This document shows positions 1-15,000 of a stretch of DNA of 64,000 bases, piece after piece. Below the pieces are notes generated by a model. The model did no database searches, was not told the origin of the DNA, and worked only from the letters and a program-made list of their open reading frames with translations. Origin of the DNA: Vibrio cyclitrophicus (GTDB lineage: Bacteria; Pseudomonadota; Gammaproteobacteria; Enterobacterales; Vibrionaceae); the NCBI GenBank assembly GCA_023206055.1, contig CP065366.1:2170001-2234000 (forward strand). Direction: 5' to 3'. The position numbers and the translations under genes are program-made. Each line of letters begins with the position of its first letter. Positions within the stretch are counted from its first letter, which is position 1.

Positions 1-3000
1 GGATTCATGGTCAAGGTTACGTTTTGGCTCAAAGCGTACGTCACCTTCAAGAGTGATGAACAACTCACCTTCCGTGAAGCTAAATTGCTGCTCACCATTG
101 TCGGTTTGATCTAGAGTGCGAACTTGACCGTCATAAGTAAACTGAGTGATGGTCGCACCATCAGCACTTTGTTCCGGCATTACATCAATGGTGGTTGTGG
201 CCACCACCCCTGCCGCAAGATCGGCAACCGTCGGCTCTTCGATGGTCAAGGTTCCGTTACTCATGCCTTGAACATCATCTTCGATAATCACCGTTAATGG
301 CGACATTACTGAATCATCACCGTCGCTGTCTACTGCATAAACCGGCAGGTCAAAGCTCAAACTGTTCTTCACCAGACCATCGTCATGATCGAGAGCTTCC
401 AGTAACGTGAAGGTATATTGGCCTAAATTAGAGTCAGAGAAACTCACCGTAAAGATATTGGTTTCAACATCCGAAGCGTCTTTAACAAAGCCGATGTAAT
501 CGCCAGCACTGTTAGGGTCTTCTTTCAACTGAACGACCAAGTTATTGGATGTTAACGTTCCAAGTGTATTGAACTGCGTTGGCTCGATACGGAAAAACTC
601 AACATCGTCACTCTCATGAGTAAATTGAATAACTTTGGTGTCGCTGACTGTAGAGTTCGATGGATCAGAGCCATCTGCTAGATTCGATTCCGCCAGTGAG
701 ATGGGTGGAATCACATCAATGGTCGGAACATCACCATCGGTAATGGTCAAAGTGACTGTGGAGGTAAGAACGTCGTCATCACCATCACTAGATGTCACTA
801 CGATTGATTTAACGATGTCTTCGTTCAGCGTGTGGTCAAGATTACGATTGGGCTCAAAGCGCACTTCACCTTCAAGCGTAATGAATAGCTCACCTTCTGT
901 GAAACTAAATTGCTGCTCACCATTGTCAGTTTGATCCAAAGTTCGAAGCTGACCGTCATAAGTGAATTGCGTCACGCTCGCGCCATCAGCGCTTGGCGAG
1001 GTCAAGACATCGAAGACCGATGTCGCCGGAGTTCCTGCTGCCAAATCAGCAATAGTAGGCTCTTCAATCGTCAGATCACCGCTTACCATAACTTGAACAT
1101 CGTCGGTAATGGTGACAGACAGCGGTGACATGAGAGAGTCATCACCGTCGGTATCAACGGCGTATACTGGCAAGTTGAATGTTAGATTATTATTGCCTTG
1201 AATTGGTGTATGGTCGATTGCTTCTAGCAGCGTAAAGGTATATTCACCCAAAGTCGTGCTGCTGAAATCTACGGTGAATACTGTCGTTTCTACATTCGAA
1301 ATATCAGTCGTGAAACCAGTATAATTACCAGAGCCTGTTGGCTCTTCTCGTATTTCAATGATCAAGCCATCCGACTTAAGTGAGTCGTCTGTATTGAACT
1401 GAGTTGGCTCTAATCGGAACTTTTCAACATCATCACTTTGATGAGTGAAAGGGATGGTTTCAGTTTGACTGACGGCACTACCACTTGGCGATGAGCCGTC
1501 AATTAAGTCCGCTTCTTCAAGCAAGACGCTCGGTACCGAATCGATAGTCGGATTGTCACCATCAGTAATGGTCAGCGTAATGGTTGAAGTCACCGGATCG
1601 TTATCGAAGTCGCTTGAAGTCACTACTATCGACTTCACGATATCTTCACTCACTGAGTGGTCTAGATCGCGGTTCGGCTCAAAGCGCACTTCACCTTCAA
1701 GAGTGATAAACAACTCACCTTCAGTAAAACTGAATTGCTGTTCGCCAGTGTCATTTTGATCAAGTGTTCGTAGCTGTCCATCATAAGTAAACTGAGTGAT
1801 CGTCGCACCATCAGCACTTTGATTTGGCATTACATCAATGGTGCTGGTTGTAATTGTGCCGTCTGCAAGATTTGGCTCGATGATATCTAACGTACCGTTT
1901 TGCATGATCTGTACATCATCACCGATGGTCACGTTAAGTTGAGACACCAATGAATCGTCGCCGTCTGTATCAACCGCATAAACGGGTAGATCAAAGCTCA
2001 GATCGTTATTCGTTAGGCCATCTGCATGATCTAACGCTTCAAGCAGAGTAAAGGTGTATTCGCCTAGTGTGGTTGCCGAGAAACTAATGGTGAACACTGG
2101 AACTTCAGTGCCCGGGCCATTGGTAATAAAGCCTATGTAAGTACCCGGGTTAGCAGAATCTTCTTCTATCTCGACCGCAAAGCCATTCGATTTCAGTGCT
2201 CCACCGACATTGAACTCTGTTGGCTCAATTCGGAAACTCACTACGTCATCACTTTGGTTGGTAAAGGTGATGGTCTCAGTTTGACTGACTGCACTGCCAC
2301 TCGGCGTTGAACCATCGGCAAGTTGCGTTTCTGATAGCGACACGCTCGGCACGGATTCGATCGTTGGAATATCGCCATCAGTGATGGTCAGAACAACCGT
2401 TGCCGTCTCAACATCGAGATCACCGTCACTGGATGTCACCACAATCGACTTCACGATTGGGCCGGATTCATGGTCAAGGTTACGGTTTGGCTCAAAGCGT
2501 ACGTCACCTTCAAGAGTGATGAACAACTCACCTTCCGTGAAGCTAAATTGCTGCTCACCATTGTCGGTTTGATCCAGTGTTCGAACTTGCCCGTCATAAG
2601 TAAACTGAGTGATGGTCGCACCGTCGGCACTTTGTTCCGGCATTACATCAATGGTGGTTGTGGCCACCACCCCTGCAGCCAGATCGGCAACCGTCGGCTC
2701 TTCGATGGTCAAGATTCCGTTGCTCATGCCTTGAACATCATCTTCGATGCTCACCGTTAATGGCGACATCACTGAGTCATCACCGTCGCTGTCTACGGCA
2801 TAAACCGGCAGGTCAAAGCTCAAACTGTTCTTCACCAGACCATCGTCATGATCGAGTGCTTCCAGTAGCGTGAAGGTATATTGGCCTAAATTAGAGTCAG
2901 AGAAACTCACCGTAAAGATATTAGTTTCAACATCCGAAGCGTCTTTAACAAAGCCGATGTAATCGCCAGCACTGTTAGGGTCTTCTTTCAACTGAACGAC

Positions 3001-6000
3001 CAAGTTATTGGATGTTAACGCGCCAAGTGTATTGAACTGCGTTGGCTCAATACGGAAAAACTCAACATCGTCACTCTCATGAGTAAACTGAATGACTTTG
3101 GTGTCGCTGACTGCAGAGTTCGATGGATCAGATCCATCTGCGAGATTCGATTCCGCCAGTGAAATGGGTGGAATCACGTCAATGGTCGGAACATCACCAT
3201 CGGTAATGGTCAAAGTGACTGTGGAGGTAAGAACGTCGTCATCACCATCACTAGATGTCACGACGATACTCTTCACAATATCACCAGCAGAGTGGTCTAA
3301 ATCTCGGTTCGGCTCAAAGCGCACATCCCCTTGTGTCGTGATAAACAGCGAACCTTCCGTGAAGGTAAACTCTTGCTCTGTCGCATCATTCGGATTTAGA
3401 GAATAAACTGTGCCGTCATAGGTGAACTGAGTCACGCTCGCGCCATCAGCGCTTGGCGAGGTCAAGACATCGAAGACCGATGTCGCCGGAGTTCCTGCAG
3501 CCAAGTCAGCCACAGTAGGCTCTTCAATCGTCAGATCACCGCTTACCATAACTTGAACATCATCGGTAATGGTGACTGACAGCGGTGACATGAGAGAGTC
3601 ATCACCGTCAGTATCAACGGCGTATACTGGCAAGTTGAACGTCAGATTATTATTGCCTTGAATCGGTGTATGGTCGATTGCTTCTAGCAGCGTAAAGGTA
3701 TATTCACCCAAAGTCGTGCTGCTGAAATCTACAGTGAACACTGTCGTTTCTACATTCGAAATATCAGTCGTGAAACCAGTATAATTACCAGAGCCTGTTG
3801 GCTCTTCTCGTATTTCAATGATTAAGCCGTCCGACTTAAGTAAGTTGTCGGTATTGAACTGGGTTGGCTCTAATCGGAACTTTTCAACATCATCACTTTG
3901 ATTCGTGAAAGTGATGATTTCAGTTTGGCTAACCGCACTACCACTTGGCGATGAGCCGTCAATTAAGTCCGCTTCTTCAAGCAAGACGCTCGGTACCGAA
4001 TCGATAGTCGGATTGTCACCATCAGTAATGGTCAGCTTAATGGTTGAAGTCACCGGATCGTTATCGAAGTCGCTTGAAGTCACTACTATCGACTTCACGA
4101 TATCTTCGCTAACGGAATGGTCTAGATCGCGATTAGGTTCAAAGCGCACTTCACCTTCAAGGGTGATAAACAATTCACCTTCCGTGAAACTAAACTGCTG
4201 TTCGCCATTGTCATTTTGATCAAGTGTTCGTAGCTGGCCATCATAAGTAAACTGAGTGATCGTCGCACCATCGGCACTTTGGTTTGGCATCACATCAATG
4301 GTGCTGGTTGTCACCGTACCGTCGGCCAGATTTGGCTCGATGATATCTAACGTACCGTTTTGCATGATCTGTACATCATCACCGATGGTCACGTTAAGTT
4401 GAGACACCGATGAATCGTCGCCGTCTGTATCAACCGCATAAACGGGTAGATCAAAGCTCAGATCGTTATTCGTTAGGCCATCTGCATGATCTAACGCTTC
4501 AAGCAAAGTAAAGGTGTATTCACCCAACGTACTCGTAGAGAAGGCAATAGTGAACACTGGAACTTCAGTGTTCGAACCGTTGGTAATAAAGCCTATGTAA
4601 GTTCCCGGATTAGCAGAATCTTCTTCTATCTCGACTGTAAAGCCATTCGATTTCAGTGCTCCACCGACATTGAACTCTGTTGGCTCAATTCGGAAACTCA
4701 CTACGTCATCACTTTGGTTGGTGAACGAGATGGTCTCGGTCTGACTGACTGCACTGCCACTCGGCGTTGAACCATCGGCAAGTTGCGTTTCTGATAGCGA
4801 CACGCTCGGCACGGATTCGATCGTTGGGATATCACCATCCGTAATGGTCAGCGTCACTGTAGAAGTCAGTACGTCGTTGTCTGAATCGCTTGAGGTCACC
4901 ATTATCGATTTGACGATGTCTTCGCTAAGCGTGTGATCTAGATTGCGGTTTGGTTCGAAGCGAATTTCACCTTCAAGAGTGATGAACAACTCACCTTCCG
5001 TGAAGCTAAATTGTTGCTCACCATTGTCGGTTTGATCTAGAGTGCGAACTCGCCCGTCATACGTAAACTGAGTGATGGTCGCACCGTCGGCACTTTGTTC
5101 CGGCATTACATCAATGGTATTGGTTGTGATTGTGCCATCTGCAAGATTTGGCTCAGTGATATCTAACGTACCACCTTGCATGATTTGGACATCATCACCG
5201 ATGCTCACCGTTAATGGCGACATTACTGAGTCATCACCGTCGCTGTCTACGGCATAAACCGGCAGGTCAAAGCTCAAACTGTTATTCACCAGACCATCGT
5301 CATGATCGAGTGCTTCCAGTAGCGTGAAGGTATATTGGCCTAAATTAGAGTCAGAGAAACTCACCGTAAAGATATTAGTTTCAACATCCGAAGCGTCTTT
5401 AACAAAGCCGATGTAATCGCCAGCACTGTTAGGGTCTTCTTTCAACTGAACGACCAAGTTATTGGATGTTAACGCGCCAAGTGTATTGAACTGCGTTGGC
5501 TCAATACGGAAAAACTCAACATCGTCACTCTCATGAGTAAACTGAATGACTTTGGTGTCGCTGACTGCAGAGTTCGATGGATCAGATCCATCTGCGAGAT
5601 TCGATTCCGCCAGTGAAATGGGTGGAATCACGTCAATGGTCGGAACATCACCATCGGTAATGGTCAAAGTGACTGTGGAGGTAAGAACGTCGTCATCACC
5701 ATCACTAGATGTCACGACGATACTCTTCACAATATCACCAGCAGAGTGGTCTAAATCTCGGTTCGGCTCAAAGCGCACATCCCCTTGTGTCCTGATAAAC
5801 AGCGAACCTTCCGTGAAGGTAAACTCTTGCTCTGTCGCATCATTCGGATTTAGAGAATAAACTGTGCCGTCATAGGTGAACTGAGTCACGCTCGCGCCGT
5901 CAGCGCTTGGCGAGGTCAAGACATCGAAGACCGATGTCGCCGGAGTACCTGCTGCCAAATCAGCAACAGTAGGCTCTTCAATCGTCAGATCACCGCTTAC

Positions 6001-9000
6001 CATAACTTGAACATCGTCGGTAATGGTGACTGACAGCGGTGACACGAGAGAGTCATCACCGTCAGTATCGACTGCATAGACTGGTAGATTGAAGGTAAGA
6101 CCATTATTGCCACGACCATCTTCATGATCGATATTCTCCAACAACGTAAACGTATATTGACCCAAAGTCGCAGCGCTAAAGTTGAGCGTGAAAATCTGCG
6201 TTTCTACATTCAAGACGCTGGTCGTGAAACCTATGTAGTTACCGGATCCTGCAGGGTCTTCTTTTAAGTCAATCGGCAACCCATCGGATTTCAATGATTC
6301 GTCGATATTGAACTGAGTTGGCTCTAATCGGAACTTTTCAACATCATCACTTTGATGAATGAAAGTGATGGTTTCAGTTTGACTGACGGCACTACCACTT
6401 GGCGATGAGCCGTCAATTAAGTCCGCTTCTTCAAGCAAGACGCTTGGCACGGCATCGATGGTTGGGATATCACCATCAGTAATGGTTAGCGTAACGGTTG
6501 AAGTCACCGGATCATTATCGAAGTCACTTGAAGTCACCACAATCGACTTCACGATGTCTTCACTCACTGAGTGGTCTAGACCGCGGTTCGGCTCAAAGCG
6601 CACTTCCCCTTCAAGGGTGATAAACAACTCACCTTCAGTAAAACTGAATTGCTGTTCGCCAGTGTCATTTTGATCAAGTGTTCGTAGCTTACCATCATAA
6701 GTAAACTGAATGATCGTCGCACCATCAGCACTCTGATTTGGCATCACATCAATGGTGTTGGTTGTAATTGTGCCGTCTGCAAGATTTGGCTCAGTAATAT
6801 CTAACTTATCGTCTTGCATGATTTGGACATCATCACCAATGGTCACGTTAAGTTGAGACACCAATGAATCGTCGCCGTCTGTATCAACCGCATAAACGGG
6901 TAGATCAAAGCTCAGATCGTTATTGTCGAGACCACCTGCATGGTCTAATGCTTCAAGCAGTGTGAAGGTGTATTCGCCTAACGTAGTACCTGAGAAGCTT
7001 AAGCTGAAGACAGGAACGTCCGTTCCAGCGTCATCAATAAAGCCAACATAAATGCCTGAGTCTGCTGGATCTTCTTTGAGCTCGACAACAATGTTATTCG
7101 ACGTTAACGCACCACCTACATTGAACTCGGTCGGTTCGATTCGGAACTTCTCAACATCATCACTTTGGTAGGTGAACGAGATGGTCTCGGTCTGACTGAC
7201 TGCACTGCCACTCGGCGTTGAACCATCGGCAAGTTGCGTTTCTGATAGCGACACGCTCGGCACGGATTCGATCGTTGGGATATCACCATCCGTAATGGTC
7301 AGCGTCACTGTAGAAGTCAGTACGTCGTTGTCTGAATCGCTTGAGGTCACCACTATCGATTTGACGATGTCTTCGCTAAGCGTGTGATCTAGATTGCGGT
7401 TTGGTTCGAAGCGTACTTCACCTTCAAGAGTGATGAACAACTCACCTTCCGTGAAGCTAAATTGCTGCTCACCATTGTCGGTTTGATCTAGAGTGCGAAC
7501 TTGACCGTCATAAGTAAACTGAGTGATGGTCGCACCATCGGCACTTTGTTCCGGCATTACATCAATGGTATTGGTCGTGATTGTACCGTCTGCAAGGTTT
7601 GGCTCAGTGATATCTAACGTACCATCTTGCACGATTTGAACATCGTCACCGATGGTTACATTTAATTGAGACACTAATGAATCATCGCCATCGCTATCAA
7701 CGGCGTAAACAGGCAGAGCAAAGCTCAGATCATTATTTGCCAAGCCATCTACATGGTCTAACGCTTCAAGCAAGGTGAAGGTGTATTGACCTAAGTTAGT
7801 ATCCGAGAAACTAATCGTGAACACGTTGGTTTCAACGTTCGAACCATTAGTAACATAACCGATGTAGCCGCCCGGAGTGGTTGGATCGGCTTTCAGTTCG
7901 ACTGCTAATCCGTTGGAAGTCAGAGCACCGCCAACATTGAACTCGGTTGGTTCAATTCGGAAACTGGTCACATCATCACTTTGAGTGGTGTAAGTAATGG
8001 TTTGAGTTGAGCTAACCGCGCTGCCGCTTGGTGCAGAGCCATCAATCAAATTCGTTTCCGACAAGTTCACAGTTGGAACATTATCAATGATTGGGATATC
8101 ACCATCGGTAATGGTCAGCGTAACAGTTGAGGTCAATACATCGTTATCGGAGTCACTAGACGTCACCACGATTGACTTCACGATGTCTTCGTTCAGTGTG
8201 TGGTCTAGATTACGATTAGGCTCAAAGCGCACTTCACCTTCAAGCGTGATAAACAACTCGCCTTCTGTGAAGCTAAACTGTTGCTCGCCATTGTCATTCT
8301 GATCAAGTGTTCGAAGTTGACCGTCATAAGTGAATTGCGTCACCGTCGCACCATCGGCACTTTGATTTGGCATCACATCAACAGTACCAGTTGTCACTGT
8401 ACCATCTGCAAGATTTGGCTCGATGATATCTAACGTACTATCTTGCATGATTTGAACATCATCGCCGATAGTGACGTTTAACGGAGACATCAGTGAATCA
8501 TCGCCGTCGCTATCTACCGCGTAAACGGGTAAATCAAAACTGAGGCTGTTGTTGCCACGGGCATCTTGGTGATCCAAGGCTTCGAGAAGTGTGAATGTGT
8601 ACTCACCCAATGTGGTGCTCGAAAAGCTCAGCGTAAATACCGTGGTTTCTACGTTCGTCGCGCTGGTTGTAAAACCAATGTAATTACCCGAACCTTGTGG
8701 GTCTTCGCGCAACTCAACGGCTAAACCGTTCGATTTAAGATCATCGTTAGTATTGAACTCCGTTGGCTCAATACGGAATTTCTCAATGTCATCACTTTGG
8801 TTGGTGAACGTAATGGTTTGAGTGGAGCTTACCGCGCTGCCACTTGGCGCAGAGCCATCACTCAGATTCGTTTCAGAAAGCGTCACGCTCGGAATAACGT
8901 CAATCGTCGGGTTATCACCATCGGTTATCGTCAGCGTTACGGTTGAAGTCAGAGAGTCATTATCAAAATCACTTGAAGTCACCACAATCGACTTCACGAT

Positions 9001-12000
9001 GTCTTCATTCACCGAGTGGTCTAGGTCGCGGTTCGGCTCAAAGCGTACTTCACCTTCAAGGGTGATAAACAGCTCGCCTTCGGTGAAGCTAAACTGCTGT
9101 TCTCCAGTGTCATTCTGATCAAGTGTTCGTAGTTGACCGTCATAAGTAAACTGGGTGATCGTCGCCCCATCCGCACTTTGGTTTGGCATCACATCAATGG
9201 TGTTGGTTGTCACCGTACCGTCGGCCAGATTTGGCTCGATGATATCTAACGTGCCGTCTTGCATGATTTGGACATCATCACCGATGGTTACATTCAGTTG
9301 AGACACCAACGAATCATCACCGTCTGTGTCAACCGCATAAACAGGCAGGTCAAAGCTCAGATCATTGTTATCTAAACCATCCACATGGTCTAATGCTTCA
9401 AGCAAAGTAAAAGTGTATTCACCCAGTGTGCTCGTAGAGAAGGCAATGGTGAATACGGGAACTTCAGTATTCGAACCGTTGGTAATAAAGCCGATGTAAG
9501 TACCTGGGTTAGCAAAATCTTCTTTTATCTCGACCGCAAATCCATTCGATTTCAGAGCTCCACCTACATTGAACTCGGTTGGCTCAATACGGAAACTCGC
9601 CACATCATCACTTTGGTTCGTGAAGGTAATCGTTTCGGTCTGACTGACTGCGCTGCCGCTTGTTGCAGAACCGTCACTCAGGTTGGTTTCAGACAAAATA
9701 ACGCTTGGCACGGCATCAATGGTTGGGATGTCACCATCAGTAATGGTCAGAGTGACCGTTGACGTCACCACATCGTTATCTAAATCGCTTGAAGTCACAA
9801 CAATCGACTTCACGATATCTTCGCTAAGCGTGTGGTCTAGATTACGGTTTGGCTCGAAGCGAATTTCACCTTCAAGAGTGATGAACAGCTCACCCTCGGT
9901 GAAGCTAAATTGCTGCTCGCCAGAGTCATTCTGATCAAGTGTTCGTAGTTGACCGTCATAAGTGAACTGAGTGATCGTCGCACCATCGGCACTCTGATTT
10001 TGCATCACATCGATGGTATTGGTTGTGATTGTGCCATCTGCAAGATTTGGCTCAGTGATATCTAACGTACCACCTTGCATGATTTGGACATCATCACCGA
10101 TGGTCACATTAAGCTGAGACACCAGTGAATCATCGCCATCACTATCAACGGCGTAAACCGGTAAGTCGAAACTCAAATTATTATTTGCGAGGCCATCTAC
10201 ATGGTCTAACGCTTCAAGTAAGGTGAAGGTGTATTGGCCTAAATTGGTATCCGAGAAACTAATCGTGAATACGTTGGTTTCAACGTTCGAACCATCCGTA
10301 ACAAAACCGATGTAACCGCCCGGTGTGGTTGGATCGACTTTCAGTTCGACGGCCAAACCGTTGGATGTCAGAGCGCCGCCAACATTGAACTCGGTTGGTT
10401 CAATTCGGAAGCTGGTAACTTCATCACTTTGAGTGGTGTAAGTAATGGTTTGGGTTGAGCTAACTGCACTCCCACTTGGCGCAGAGCCATCACTCAGATT
10501 GGTTTCCGACAAGTTCACTGTTGGTACATTATCAATGATTGGGATATCACCATCGGTAATGGTCAGCGTAACAGTTGAGGTCAATACATCGTTATCGGAG
10601 TCACTAGACGTCACCACAATCGACTTCACGATGTCTTCGTTTAGCGTGTGGTCTAGATTACGATTAGGCTCAAAGCGCACATCCCCTTGCGTCGTGATAA
10701 ACAGCGAACCTTCCGTGAAGGTAAACTCTTGCTCTGTCGCATCATTCGGATTTAGAGAATAAACTGTGCCGTCATAGGTGAACTGAATCACGCTCGCGCC
10801 ATCAGCGCTTGGCGAGGTCAAGACATCGAAGACCGATGTCGCCGGAGTTCCTGCAGCCAAGTCAGCCACAGTAGGCTCTTCAATCGTCAGATCACCGCTT
10901 ACCATAACTTGAACATCATCGGTAATGGTGACTGACAGCGGTGACATGAGAGAGTCATCACCGTCAGTATCAACGGCGTATACTGGCAAGTTGAACGTCA
11001 GATTATTATTGCCTTGAATCGGTGTATGGTCGATTGCTTCTAGCAGCGTAAAGGTATATTCACCCAAAGTCGTGCTGCTGAAATCTACAGTGAACACTGT
11101 CGTTTCTACATTCGAAATATCAGTCGTGAAACCAATGTAATTGCCTGTACCTGTTGGCTCTTCTCGAATCTCAATGATCAAACCATCGAACTTGAGCGCA
11201 TTGTTAGTATTAAATTCACTTGGCTCTAAACGGAATTTCTCAACGTCATCACTTTGATGAGTGAAAGTGATGGTTTCCGTTTGGCTAACCGCACTACCAC
11301 TTGGCAATGAGCCATCAGCAAGATTAGCTTCTTCAAGTGATACGCTCGGCACCGCATCAATAGTCGGATTATCACCATCAGTGATTGTAAGCGTTACGGT
11401 AGAAGTCAGAGAATCGTTATCGAAGTCACTTGAAGTTACAACAATCGATTTCACGATATCTTCACTCACCGAGTGGTCTAAATTTCGGTTCGGCTCAAAG
11501 CGCATTTCACCTTCAAGAGTGATAAACAGTTCGCCTTCTGTGAAGCTAAACTGCTGCTCGCCTGAAATACTTTGATCCAGTGTGTTTACGACACCGTCAT
11601 AGGTGAACTGAGTGATCGTCGCGCCATCAGCACTTTGGTTTGGCATCACATCAATGGTGTTGGTTGTCACCGTACCGTCGGCCAGATTTGGCTCGGTGAT
11701 ATCTAACGTGCCGTCTTGCATGATCTGAACATCATCACCAATGGTCACATTAAGCTGAGACACCAGTGAATCATCGCCGTCCGTATCAACCGCATAAACA
11801 GGCAGATCGAAGCTCAAATCGTTCTTATCTAAACCATCTACATGGTCTAACGCTTCAAGCAAGGTAAAGGTGTATTCGCCCAACGTACTTGTAGAGAAGG
11901 CAATAGTGAACACTGGAACTTCAGTGTTCGAACCGTTGGTAATAAAGCCTATGTAAGTTCCCGGATTAGCCGAATCTTCTTCTATCTCGACTGTAAAGCC

Positions 12001-15000
12001 ATTCGATTTCAGTGCTCCACCGACATTGAACTCTGTTGGCTCAATTCGGAAATTCACTACGTCATCACTTTGGTTGGTGAACGAGATGGTCTCGGTCTGA
12101 CTAACGGCACTGCCACTCGGCGTTGAACCATCGGCAAGTTGCGTTTCTGAGAGCGACACGCTCGGCACGGATTCGATCGTTGGGATATCACCATCTGTAA
12201 TCGTCAGAGTCACTGTGGAAGTCAGTACGTCATTGTCTGAATCGCTTGAGGCCACCACTATCGATTTGACGATGTCTTCGCTAGACGTGTGGTCTAGATT
12301 ACGGTTTGGTTCGAAGCGTACTTCACCTTCAAGAGTGATGAACAACTCACCTTCTGTGAAGCTAAATTGCTGCTCACCAGTGTCCGTTTGATCCAGTGTT
12401 CGAACTTGCCCGTCATAAGTAAACTGGGTAATGGTCGCACCGTCGGCACTTTGTTCCGGCATTACATCAATGGTATTGGTCGTGATTGTACCGTCTGCAA
12501 GGTTTGGCTCAGTGATATCTAACGTACCATCTTGCACGATTTGAACATCGTCACCGATGGTTACATTTAATTGAGACACTAATGAATCATCGCCATCGCT
12601 ATCAACGGCGTAAACAGGCAGAGCAAAGCTCAGATCATTATTTGCCAAGCCATCTACATGGTCTAACGCTTCAAGCAAGGTGAAGGTGTATTGACCTAAG
12701 TTAGTATCCGAGAAACTAATCGTGAACACGTTGGTTTCAACGTTCGAACCATTAGTAACATAACCGATGTAGCCGCCCGGAGTGGTTGGATCGGCTTTCA
12801 GTTCGACTGCTAATCCGTTGGAAGTCAGAGCACCGCCAACATTGAACTCGGTTGGTTCAATTCGGAAACTGGTCACATCATCACTTTGAGTGGTGTAAGT
12901 AATGGTTTGAGTTGAGCTAACCGCGCTGCCGCTTGGTGCAGAGCCATCAATCAGATTGGTTTCCGACAAGTTCACTGTTGGTACATTATCAATGGTAGGG
13001 ATATCACCATCGGTAATGGTCAGCGTTACGGTTGAGGTCAATACATCGTTATCGGAGTCACTAGACGTCACCACAATCGACTTCACGATGTCTTCGTTCA
13101 GCGTGTGGTCTAGATTACGATTAGGCTCAAAGCGCACTTCACCTTGAAGCGTGATGAACAGTTCGCCTTCCGTGAAGCTAAACTGTTGTTCGCCATTGTC
13201 ATTTTGGTTAAGCGTTCGAAGTTGACCGTCATAAGTGAACTGAGTGATCGTCGCGCCATCGGCACTTTGATTTGGCATCACATCGACAGTACCAGTTGTC
13301 ACTGTGCCATCAGCAAGATTCGGCTCAATGATATCTAACGTGCCATCTTGCATGATTTGAACATCATCGCCGATGGTGACACTTAACGGTGACATGATTG
13401 AATCATCGCCGTCACTGTCTACCGCATAAACAGGCAGATCAAAGCCGAGGTCGTTGTTACCTCGGGCGTCTTGATGATCCAAAGCCTCAAGAAGAGTAAA
13501 GGTATATTCACCTAATGTAGTGCTAGAGAAGCTAAGCGTAAATACCGTGGTTTCTACGTTCGTCGCACTGGTCGTAAAACCAATGTAGTCACCCGACCCT
13601 GCCGGATCTTCGCGCAACTCAACGGCTAAACCGTTCGATTTAAGATCGTCGTTAATATTGAATTCTGTTGGTTCAATACGGAAACGAACCACATCATCAC
13701 TTTGATTGGTAAACGTGATGGTTTGAGTCGAGTTTACCGCGCTGCCACTTGGCGCAGAGCCATCACTGAGATTCATTTCAGAAAGAGTAACGCTCGGAAT
13801 AACGTCAATCGTAGGGTTATCACCATCAGTGATTGTCAACGTTACGGTTGATGTCAGAGAATCATTATCAAAATCACTTGAAGTCACCACAATCGACTTC
13901 ACGATGTCTTCGTTAACTGAATGGTCTAGGTCGCGGTTCGGCTCAAAGCGTACTTCACCTTCAAGGGTGATAAACAGTTCACCTTCCGTGAAGCTAAACT
14001 GCTGCTCGCCAGTGTCATTCTGATCCAGTGTTCGTAGTTGACCGTCATAGGCAAATTGAGTGATCGTCGCGCCATCGGCACTCTGATTTGGCATCACGTC
14101 AATGGTATTGGTCGTGATCGTGCCGTCTGCAAGGTTCGGTTCAACAATATCTAACGTACCATCTTGCATGACTTGGACATCATCACCGATGGTCACGTTA
14201 AGTTGAGACACCAATGAATCGTCACCGTCTGTGTCAACTGCATAAACAGGCAGTTCGAAGCTCAGATCGTTGTTATCTAAACCATCCACATGGTCTAACG
14301 CTTCAAGCAGAGTAAAGGTGTATTCGCCGAGCGTGGTTGCCGAGAAACTAATGGTGAACACTGGAACTTCAGCATTCGAGCCATCAGTGATAAAACCGAT
14401 ATAAGTGCCCGGATTAGCCGAGTCTTCTTTTATCTCAACCACAAAGCCATTCGATTTCAGTGCACCATCGATATTGAACTCGGTTGGCTCAATACGGAAA
14501 CTCGCCACATCATCACTGCCTGCAGTAAAGGTAATTGTTTCAGTTGCGCTCACTGCACTTCCGCTTGGTGTAGAACCATCGGCAAGATCTGTTTCAGATA
14601 AAGTAACAGGTGGAATCAGATCTATAGTTGGGTTCTGACCATCGGTAATACTCAGCTCAAGTGTTGAGGTATCAGTATCTCCATCACCATCTTCAGCTAG
14701 AAATGAGAACTGTTTTACTATCGTTTCACTGCTTGAGTGGTCGATATCACGAGCGACTTCAAAACTGAAATCACCGTTTAATGAGATAGTGACGACACCC
14801 TCAGTAAAACTGAAAGTCTGGGGAGCATCGGGGAGCAGGCTTTGATCTAGTGAGTAATCAACACCATCATAGTTAAACGATTGAATTGTAGAGCCATCTG
14901 CGCCTTCGAAATTGAACAGGTTATACGAAACAATAGTATCGCCCGCTAAAGTTGGCTCAGTAACTGACTCAACCTTATCAACGAGCTCAACAACATCATC

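Larger units (their letters stand above)
1..14640 (-). repeat. array of at least 17 near-identical ~816-bp coding repeats
   Basis: The same landmark (start of the VTSSDxDND segment on the coding strand) recurs at 791, 1616, 2432, 3254, 4076, 4892, 5708, 6530, 7343, 8159, 8975, 9791, 10607, 11432, 12248, 13064 and 13880. Spacings are 813, 816, 822 or 825 bases, always multiples of three. A clearly divergent 18th unit lies near 14.7 kb. The array leaves the window at base 1. Copies are much more alike at DNA level than protein selection alone would require. Confidence 0.95.

Noticed and set aside
635..14638. Series of about 60-105 codon plus-strand ORFs recurring in each adhesin repeat (often starting MVxxSPSVMVSVTVEV)
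   Set aside because: They lie exactly antisense in a fixed frame to the adhesin codons and repeat with the same period; no ribosome-binding sites. Shadows of codon choice.
1..14640. Possible CRISPR array or satellite
   Set aside because: Units are about 816 bases, contiguous, multiples of three and code for protein; no spacers.
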